Shown one piece after another: positions 6,066 through 11,507 of a stretch of 11,507 bases of DNA (position 1 is the first letter of the stretch; each line of letters starts with the position of its first letter). The position numbers and the translations under genes were made by a program. The notes under the pieces are model-generated. The model searched no databases. It had not been told where the DNA came from and saw only the letters and a program-made list of their open reading frames with translations. The DNA lies in the NCBI GenBank assembly GCA_002363575.1, contig DEWI01000135.1, positions 1 to 11,507 on the forward strand, read 5' to 3'. The stretch is from Verrucomicrobia bacterium UBA3214 (GTDB taxonomy: Bacteria; Verrucomicrobiota; Kiritimatiellia; RFP12; UBA1067).

Positions 6066-6127
6066 TTGGCGATTCCTCGATCTGCGGTTCGCGCTTCGGC
6101 TCGTCGCATCCGAAAGGTTGCGACAGC

Positions 6128-6152
6128 CGCGCGGCGGCGCTCCCGCCGCGCG
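6128..6152 (-). promoter_or_regulatory. strong GC hairpin after the TPR lipoprotein gene
   Basis: A perfect 10-bp stem pairs 6128-6137 (CGCGCGGCGG) with 6143-6152 (CCGCCGCGCG) around a 5-nt loop. It starts 9 bp past the TAA/TAG-type stop of the TPR gene on the minus strand. No T run follows. It could act as a 3' stabiliser or attenuator that uncouples the CvpA-like gene from the upstream genes. Confidence 0.45.
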
Positions 6153-6161
6153 CGCGGACGG

Positions 6162-7343
6162 TTAGCGCTTCTTGGACGGCAGCGATTCGCGGTACAGCTG
6201 GTAAACTTCGGCGGCCTTGGCGCGGTTGCTGCGCCGCAGCGCGCGTATCAAGCCGTCGATCGCCGTTATGTCTTTCGCATTGGCGGCTATGGCGCGCGAA
6301 TACGCCTCTGTCGCGATGGCGTACTTCTTGAGCTCCATTGCGAGGTCGCCGGTCTTGATGAAGGTCTTCGTGGCGCTGGTGCGGTTTTTGCAGGCTTCGT
6401 GATACGCCTTCAAGGCGTTCTCTTTGCCGTTTTTCACCTTTTCCCAGCATCGCGCAAGGCCCAGCGCGGCTTCGTAGGAGAGCGGGTCGGCCTTGTTTGC
6501 GTTTGCGTAGGCCTGCCGCGCCTTCGTGTACGCGCCCTTGCGCCATTCCGCTTCGGCCTTCTTGAGCTCGCGCGAGCATGCCGCGACGTCGCGCGAGGCG
6601 GCGCCGGGGCGCGCGGCGTTGGCTTCGTTGATTATCCTGCCGAGCGCCGGCATTTCATCGCGCTGCACGCGCTGCATTCTCGCGTCGGAGACTTTGCTCA
6701 GCTGGAGATACGCGCGGAAGTTTTCGAGCGCCGGTTCGTTGTAGCCGAAGGCGTCGCGATAGAGAATCGCGAGCTGGTAGCGCGCCGTGGCGTTGAAGCG
6801 ATCCAGAAGAATCGCGCGCATGAACTCTGTGCGCGCGCGGTCGCGCAGCCATTCGCGCTGCATATCCGTGCCGCACAGCGCCATGTCTATGACGCCGAGC
6901 GCGGCGAACGCCTGCGACTTCAGCTCCGCTGGGGCGTTTGTCGCCGATGTCAGCGGGAGATAAAGCTCGCGCGCCTTGTCGAGATTGCCTTCATACCAGG
7001 CGACTTGCGCGAGAAGCTCCATTACGTCGAGATCGCGGGGAGCCAGCTCCGCGGCGCGGTCGGCCGCCTCGCGCGCCTCTTTGATGAGGCCGCGCGAGAT
7101 GCGCGTCAGCGCCAGCGAAACAAGCGCATCGACATTCTCCGGCGAGAGCTGCGCGCTCTTCGCGAAAAGTTTCTCGGCCTTTTCGAAGTTCTTCGCTTCG
7201 AGCGCGGTTTTCGCTTCGGCTAGCTCGTCGAGGCCGTCGCCGGGCCCGCAGCCGGCGATGAAGCCGAGCGCGGCGCATGCGAGCGCCGCGAATGCGATGC
7301 CTTGCGCGCGCCTATGCGCGGATGATGGCGAGAAACTCGTCAC
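6162..7343 (-). CDS. TPR-repeat lipoprotein
   Basis: The 393-residue protein begins with a lipoprotein signal: charged residues (HRR, 10-12), a hydrophobic stretch and lipobox IAGC with Cys32. It should be exported and lipid-anchored in the envelope. The mature part is helical with several tetratricopeptide repeats, for example ALEAKNFEKAEKLFAKSAQL (43-62), SRGLIKEAREAADRAAELAP, AWYEGNLDKARELYLPL and, near the C terminus, LKKYAIATEAYSRAIAAN. TPRs bind proteins, so a scaffold role in envelope assembly is likely, but the partner is unknown. The start is GTG at 7343, supported by GGAGG (7350-7354) 6 nt upstream. It overlaps the end of the hexose-phosphate mutase gene by 32 bp, indicating translational coupling. 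Confidence 0.85.
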   Translation of the reverse strand: MTSFSPSSAHRRAQGIAFAALACAALGFIAGCGPGDGLDELAEAKTALEAKNFEKAEKLFAKSAQLSPENVDALVSLALTRISRGLIKEAREAADRAAELAPRDLDVMELLAQVAWYEGNLDKARELYLPLTSATNAPAELKSQAFAALGVIDMALCGTDMQREWLRDRARTEFMRAILLDRFNATARYQLAILYRDAFGYNEPALENFRAYLQLSKVSDARMQRVQRDEMPALGRIINEANAARPGAASRDVAACSRELKKAEAEWRKGAYTKARQAYANANKADPLSYEAALGLARCWEKVKNGKENALKAYHEACKNRTSATKTFIKTGDLAMELKKYAIATEAYSRAIAANAKDITAIDGLIRALRRSNRAKAAEVYQLYRESLPSKKR

Positions 7344-8661
7344 GCTTCGCCTCCATTATTTGCGTTGTCTTGCCTTCGAGATTGAGGCGCACGAGCGGCT
7401 CGGTGTTGGACATGCGGACGTTCGCCCACCATCCTTCCGTCTGCCACGCATCCACCGAAACGCCGTCCAGCTCGAAAACTTCGCAACTGGCCTTCGCGGA
7501 ATAAACCGCCTTTATCTTGGCGAGGATTTGCGCCGGCGGCGTCTTGGTCTTCGTGTTGATTTCTCCGGACTGGCTGTATTTGCGCAGCGGCGCGATCAGT
7601 TCGGAGAGCGGCTTCCCGGAGGCGGAGACGATGTTCGCGAGTGCGAAAGTCGCCATCGACGAAGATTCCGCCGTGAAATTCGCCTTGAAGTAGTAGTGGC
7701 CGGAAAGCTCGCCTGCGAAGATGGCGTCGTTCTCGCGCATCTGCGCCTTGATGAAGGAGTGGCCGACGCGCGACATCATCGGCTTGCCGCCCGCCGCGGC
7801 GATCGTTTCCTCCGCCACTTTGGAAGAGCGCAGATCGAAGAAGCACGCCGCGCCCGGCGCCGCCTTGAGAAGATCCTGCGAAACGAGCGCCGTGATGAAG
7901 TCCATCGGGATGATTTCGCCATTTTCATCGAGGAAGCCTGCACGGTCGGCATCGCCGTCGAACGCGACACCGAAGGCGTATTTGCCGGGATTCGCCTTGA
8001 TGAGTTTCTGGAGATCGGCGAGGGTTTCGCGCTCCAGCGGGTTCGCCGGATGGTTCGGGAAATCGCCGTCGTATTCGCCGTAGAGCGAGTCGTATGTCAA
8101 TTCGGTGCCGGCGAATGCGGCGGCTTCCGCTATCCCCATGCCATTGCCGAAATCCATCGCCACGTGCAGCGGGCGCGCCATATGCGCGAACGTTTTCACG
8201 TGCGCGGCGTACTGCGCGGAGATATCGACTTTCTCGACTTTGCCTTTGACAGCGGCGTCTTCGCCGAGATCGCCCGTCTCGACGAGCTTTTCGATCTCCT
8301 TTATGCCCGTTGCGCCGGAGATCGGCACCGCGTTGGCGCGGCAAAGCTTGCATCCGTTCCACTCTTTGGTGTTGTGCGAAGCGGTGATCATCACGCTGCC
8401 GTCGGGTTTCAGCGTGCCGTTCGCGAAATAGCTCATCGGCGTCGAAGCAAGCCCGATGTCGATCACATCTACGCCTACGTCGGTCAAGCCTTTGCAAAAC
8501 GCCGCGAAAAGCGAATCGGACGATTTGCGGCAATCTCTGGCGACCACGACTTTCTTTACGCCTGCGAACTTCGCGTAGGCGCGGGCAATCTTCTCGAAAA
8601 TCGCCTCGCCTAAGTCTTTTCCGTAGATACCGCGGATGTCGTATGCTTTGAATATGCTCAT
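7312..8661 (-). CDS. manB: phosphomannomutase/phosphoglucomutase (alpha-D-phosphohexomutase)
   Basis: The 449-residue enzyme interconverts hexose 1- and 6-phosphates (mannose and/or glucose), feeding nucleotide-sugar synthesis for polysaccharide or lipopolysaccharide. All four family motifs are present: the phosphoserine loop TASHNTKEWNG (93-103, Ser95), the metal site DGDADR (235-240), the sugar-specificity loop GELSGHYYF (317-325) and the phosphate-binding loop RMSNTEPLVRL (416-426). GEMSGH/GELSGH loops are typical of PMM/PGM-type enzymes rather than phosphoglucosamine mutases. The length fits the family. The frame is open further upstream, but ATG 8661 is chosen because AAGGAGGA (8671-8678) lies 9 nt before it and homology starts at MSIFKAYDIRG. 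The gene has its own promoter and overlaps the TPR lipoprotein gene. The symbol is by family only; algC-like and pgm-like names are equally possible. Confidence 0.95.
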   Translation of the reverse strand: MSIFKAYDIRGIYGKDLGEAIFEKIARAYAKFAGVKKVVVARDCRKSSDSLFAAFCKGLTDVGVDVIDIGLASTPMSYFANGTLKPDGSVMITASHNTKEWNGCKLCRANAVPISGATGIKEIEKLVETGDLGEDAAVKGKVEKVDISAQYAAHVKTFAHMARPLHVAMDFGNGMGIAEAAAFAGTELTYDSLYGEYDGDFPNHPANPLERETLADLQKLIKANPGKYAFGVAFDGDADRAGFLDENGEIIPMDFITALVSQDLLKAAPGAACFFDLRSSKVAEETIAAAGGKPMMSRVGHSFIKAQMRENDAIFAGELSGHYYFKANFTAESSSMATFALANIVSASGKPLSELIAPLRKYSQSGEINTKTKTPPAQILAKIKAVYSAKASCEVFELDGVSVDAWQTEGWWANVRMSNTEPLVRLNLEGKTTQIMEAKRDEFLAIIRA

Positions 8662-8670
8662 GAAGTCTCT

Positions 8671-8678
8671 TCCTCCTT
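8671..8678 (-). promoter_or_regulatory. strong ribosome binding site of the hexose-phosphate mutase gene
   Basis: AAGGAGGA on the minus strand lies 9 nt before ATG 8661 and decides that start against in-frame upstream alternatives. Confidence 0.85.
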
Positions 8679-8698
8679 GACGATTCTCTGTGGCACAT

Positions 8699-8707
8699 AT
8701 TATACCA
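8699..8707 (-). promoter_or_regulatory. extended -10 promoter of the hexose-phosphate mutase gene
   Basis: On the minus strand TGGTATAAT gives TATAAT (8699-8704) with the extended -10 TGn. No TTGACA-like -35 is found at 17 bp. Transcription would start near 8692, giving a leader of about 30 nt that carries the ribosome binding site. This may be the main promoter of the six-gene run that ends with the ComF gene. Confidence 0.65.
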
Positions 8708-8775
8708 AAAATTTCCACCTCCATGCCGGGCGGAATGCGCAGATTCGCGAATTTCCCGCGCATGCCGCGCGGCGT

Positions 8776-10611
8776 TCACGCGCCGCGGCGCGCCGCGGCT
8801 ATCTTGCGCAGGAATGCGAGCGTGCCGGCGGCGAAAGCGAGGAAGGTATCGCGGGGGACGACGCCCTGGAAAGAGCTTGTCAGCGAGGGTTTGTCGGCGG
8901 GAAGGGCGCGTATTTCGCCGAATATCTGCTCCGCGCTTTCCACGGGAATGTCGGTATCGCGGTAGGCGGGGCCGGCCTCGCGCGAGAAAAACATCGCTTC
9001 GTCATCCATCCAGAAAGGGCGGCGGCGTTCTGTTTCGCCGGGATAGACGAGCCAGACTTGGCGCGCGACGCGCCGCCCGAAGCGCCCGTCCGTTGTGCGT
9101 ATGCGGGAATATTTCTGGATGTTCTCGCGCATTTCGCGCGTCGGGCGGCGTGAATATTTCGCGTCCAGCGCGATCGCGTACACGGTGGAGTCGCGCCGGC
9201 CGTCGTTTTTCGCCAGCTCGATGACGATATCCGGCGACCAGTTGCCTTTCCCGAAGTGGCAGAGCGTCTCGGACGGGAATTTCCACGACTCCTCCTTCGG
9301 GAATATCCACGGTTCGTAGCGTATGACGAGCGACCAGTCTTTCGCCAGCGGCGCGCGGACGGTCGTGTTCCTCGCCAGATCCATTGCGAAGCGGCTGTCG
9401 ATGCTTCTGCCCAGCGCTTCGTCCCAGCCCGTGAAGGCGAGGCCGGCCGACGAGAATGCGGCGACGAGCTGTATAAGCACCCACTGCTCGTACATGCGCG
9501 AATTCTTCTTCGCCATCATCGTGCGCGATGGCGATAGACTCCCCCAGTGCGACGTGTCGCGAAGATATTGCAGCACGATGTTTACCGCTTCCAGGTAGTA
9601 TGCGTTCTCCGCGAACTGCGTAGGATCCGGCGAGAACACTTCTATCGCCACAGGCTCCCAGAACTCCGCCGAAAGTTCGTCGGCGAGCCAGCGCGCGTTT
9701 CCCAGCGCTTCATCGTCGCGCTCGCGCAGGCGGCGTATTTTCGGGAGGTCTTCTGTTTCGTAGAGGCTTGCTTCGCCGGGAAGAGACGGGTGCGAGCGGA
9801 AGGCGCCTTCGGCCTCGAGACGGCGTATTTCGTCTGCGATGCCGGTGCGGCACTCCGCGATCCTGCGCGCCAGCAGCACGAGGAAGGCTTTGATGAGCCG
9901 GTGTTCGGGGATGTCGCGCGAAATCGCCAGCCGCGGCACGAGATACGACGAGCGCGGCGCCGCCGCGCCTGGCGTGAAGCCGCGTTTCATCATCGCGTCG
10001 AGCGCGCGCCGCGAGCGGCAGCGCGCCGGCGCGGCAGGCGCAGGCGCCGCCGTCATCGCCGCTTTCGGGGCGCGGCGGATTTCCGCGACAAGCGGGCGCA
10101 GGCGGCGCGCGGCGCGGCAGACGCTTTGCAGCTCTTCTTCGAAAGTCTTGAATCTCGCTGATGGAGGATTGGCCGGCCCGCCGCCGGGCGCTTTCGATTT
10201 CCCCGTTACGTCCATTACGAGCGAGCGGCAGACGTTCTGGAGATCCACTACCATCGCGCGGTAGTTCGCCCAGCCGATTTTGGATGGCACGACGTACAGC
10301 GAGGCCTCGAAAACGCGCGCGGTCTCGCCGCCTTTCGTCGCATCCACGGCTAGCGCGGTCGCGCCGGACGCGCTCTCGAAATAGACTCCGCGCTCGAACT
10401 CCATGGAGTTGGTGAAACGGCGGGATTCGAGATGCAGAGTCTCGTCGCCGATTGCGATGGTGTACGTGGCGGCGGCGTCGAAATCGTAAAGCGCGAGCGC
10501 ATACCACCTGTCCTCGAAAACAGTGGCGTCCTGCGCGTTGCCGGGCGCCGCGCCGGCGTCCCACCAGCGCGATTGCCCGGGCACGTGAATATCTATGAGT
10601 TCTATGCGCAC
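8776..10611 (-). CDS. DUF2357/McrC-like PD-(D/E)XK nuclease subunit
   Basis: The 611-residue protein resembles DUF2357-containing McrC-like proteins, the nuclease partners of McrB-like AAA+ motors in type IV (modification-dependent) restriction. An N-terminal mostly beta region (1-125) is followed by a helical middle part with an Ala/Pro-rich linker (180-200). Then come the conserved SRMYEQWVLIQLV segment (371-383) and a PD-(D/E)XK site formed by SPDIVIEL (459-466) and ALDAKY (481-486), with ENIQKYSRIR (497-505) and VWLVYPG (519-525) after it. D461, D483 and K485 are the likely catalytic residues. The start is GTG at 10611, with only a weak ribosome binding site, 21 bp after the McrB-like gene. 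Together they look like one operon. Its target (modified bases or something else) cannot be read from this part. Confidence 0.8.
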   Translation of the reverse strand: MRIELIDIHVPGQSRWWDAGAAPGNAQDATVFEDRWYALALYDFDAAATYTIAIGDETLHLESRRFTNSMEFERGVYFESASGATALAVDATKGGETARVFEASLYVVPSKIGWANYRAMVVDLQNVCRSLVMDVTGKSKAPGGGPANPPSARFKTFEEELQSVCRAARRLRPLVAEIRRAPKAAMTAAPAPAAPARCRSRRALDAMMKRGFTPGAAAPRSSYLVPRLAISRDIPEHRLIKAFLVLLARRIAECRTGIADEIRRLEAEGAFRSHPSLPGEASLYETEDLPKIRRLRERDDEALGNARWLADELSAEFWEPVAIEVFSPDPTQFAENAYYLEAVNIVLQYLRDTSHWGSLSPSRTMMAKKNSRMYEQWVLIQLVAAFSSAGLAFTGWDEALGRSIDSRFAMDLARNTTVRAPLAKDWSLVIRYEPWIFPKEESWKFPSETLCHFGKGNWSPDIVIELAKNDGRRDSTVYAIALDAKYSRRPTREMRENIQKYSRIRTTDGRFGRRVARQVWLVYPGETERRRPFWMDDEAMFFSREAGPAYRDTDIPVESAEQIFGEIRALPADKPSLTSSFQGVVPRDTFLAFAAGTLAFLRKIAAARRGA

Positions 10612-10632
10612 GATCGCCCGCAGATGCGGTTG

Positions 10633-11507
10633 TCAGGATTCGTAGCCGAAGAAATGCTCCTTGGAGCGAAGGCGCGCGATGGCGTCGCGCGACGGCGAGT
10701 AGGCGTCGTCGCGGAAGGAATCGACGATTTCCTCTATCGCGCCCAGCGCTTTTCTCTGCGCGATGCTGGTGATCGAGCGCAACTTGCTCAAGACGCGCTG
10801 CGCGAGCTGTTCGTCAAGCGCGATGGCTTCCGGCTTCCGGCGATTTGCAAGAAGCGGCGCCGATGTCGCGATGTATCTGGCGATCGCGGAGCGCACGCGC
10901 GGGCTTGCCGCCATGCCCAGCGCCGCCAGCGGCGCGGAAAGAGCGTCGAGTATCTTCTCCGCCTGTTGCGGAAGCGGGGCCAGACGCTTCCAGCTTTCGT
11001 ACGTCGCGAAGGATACTCCGGCGCCGGCGCTGTCGCGCGCCGCGCCCGGCTCTGTGACGCGGCATTTGCCGTTGTCGCGCAGGAACACGAGGTTGGCGCG
11101 GTCGAGAAGGCGCGAGGACAGGCGGCGGGTGGTCTCGTCGAAATTCACGGTGCCGATAAAGCGCACGGATGGCGGGAGGGGTATTTCCGCGTATTCGCGA
11201 AACACCGCGTCCATCGCGACCGCGTCTTTCGAGAAGCAGCGCAGTATTCTGCGGTCTTGCGGCAGCTCCATGATCTGCATGAAGTCGCTGAAGTAGTGTT
11301 CGACTTGCGCGAGATTCATTTCATCCAGGCAGACCGGGTATATGGCGCTCTGCGCACCGTGCCTCGCGTAGTCCGCGCTCGCGAGAACGAGATATTGGTA
11401 AAGCCCGGTTTCCGAAGGCGTGAATTCCGCCGTGACGGTGTTGACGTAGCCGAGCAGATCGGCGCGCTCCATCCACGACGGACTTACATTGACGATATGC
11501 GTGCCGT
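10633..11507 (-). CDS. McrB-like AAA+ ATPase/GTPase, C-terminal part (cut by window edge)
   Basis: The frame is open to the last base of the window. About 291 residues are visible and the N terminus, including Walker A and any DNA-reading domain, lies outside. The start of the visible part, THIVNVSPSWMERADLLGYVN, fits the segment after Walker A in McrB/MoxR-type AAA+ modules. Numbered from the Met at 11472, Walker B is YPVCLDEMNLAQVEHYFSDF (45-64), sensor 1 is RFIGTVNFDETT (104-115) and the arginine-finger region is LSSRLLDRANLV (118-129). E. coli McrB has NTAD at sensor 1; here it is VNFD. The protein would form a hexameric motor that drives the adjacent DUF2357/McrC-like nuclease. The Met at 11472 is internal and not the true start. 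Confidence 0.85.
   Translation of the reverse strand, partial: GTHIVNVSPSWMERADLLGYVNTVTAEFTPSETGLYQYLVLASADYARHGAQSAIYPVCLDEMNLAQVEHYFSDFMQIMELPQDRRILRCFSKDAVAMDAVFREYAEIPLPPSVRFIGTVNFDETTRRLSSRLLDRANLVFLRDNGKCRVTEPGAARDSAGAGVSFATYESWKRLAPLPQQAEKILDALSAPLAALGMAASPRVRSAIARYIATSAPLLANRRKPEAIALDEQLAQRVLSKLRSITSIAQRKALGAIEEIVDSFRDDAYSPSRDAIARLRSKEHFFGYES

Noticed and set aside
6066..7223. 385-codon plus-strand open frame
   Set aside because: It is antisense to the TPR lipoprotein gene, and its translation is Arg/Ala/Leu-rich shadow sequence.
6976..8613. 545-codon plus-strand open frame
   Set aside because: It lies antisense to the phosphomannomutase and TPR genes. GC-rich third positions often leave such frames open; no motif or ribosome binding site supports it.
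8768..8787. Terminator after the McrC-like gene
   Set aside because: The 7-bp GC stem lies over the stop codon and has no T run; in such GC-rich sequence this is expected by chance.

Overview
The window looks like chromosomal DNA of a GC-rich Gram-negative bacterium. The mix of genes suggests the Kiritimatiellota/Verrucomicrobiota/Lentisphaerota group, often seen as gut or rumen genomes: a lysine-rich, glycine-rich repetitive surface protein, a bacterial lipoprotein with TPRs, and an AAA-ATPase-like/PD-(D/E)XK protein of the kind abundant in host-associated anaerobes. The taxonomic guess is inference. No rRNA, tRNA or CRISPR array was seen.

Left part, plus strand (1-3044). The window opens inside the 3' end of a large secreted or surface protein gene (1-732). 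Next is a short, dead remnant of an IS4-type insertion sequence (769-1427, transposase on the minus strand). It is bounded by 12-bp perfect inverted repeats and broken by an in-frame amber codon. Abutting it is a gene for an AAA-ATPase-like/PD-(D/E)XK nuclease-like protein (1479-3044). That gene has a perfect extended -10 promoter so close to its ATG that the mRNA should be nearly leaderless.

Convergent intergenic region (3045-3639). About 600 bp carry no convincing gene but contain a 24-bp-arm inverted repeat and five tandem 22-bp units, each with its own dyad. These are the least explained sequences in the window.

Right part, minus strand (3640-11507), read from right to left. A McrB-like AAA+ protein (cut by the window edge) and a DUF2357/McrC-like PD-(D/E)XK nuclease form a two-gene, probable type IV restriction (McrBC-like) operon. 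Next, with its own extended -10 promoter and ribosome binding site, is a phosphomannomutase/phosphoglucomutase. It overlaps the gene for a TPR lipoprotein, which is followed by a CvpA-like four-helix membrane protein. Then come an ECF sigma factor, a single-pass membrane protein translationally coupled to it (probable anti-sigma factor) and a ComF-type phosphoribosyltransferase. Gaps are short and all genes share one strand, so the last six could form one long transcript, with GC-rich hairpins between some cistrons that might set relative expression.

Functionally, the window mixes housekeeping and envelope genes (hexose-phosphate mutase, lipoprotein, CvpA-like, sigma/anti-sigma, ComF) with probable defence or mobile functions at both sides (McrBC-like pair; AAA/PD-(D/E)XK protein beside an IS scar).
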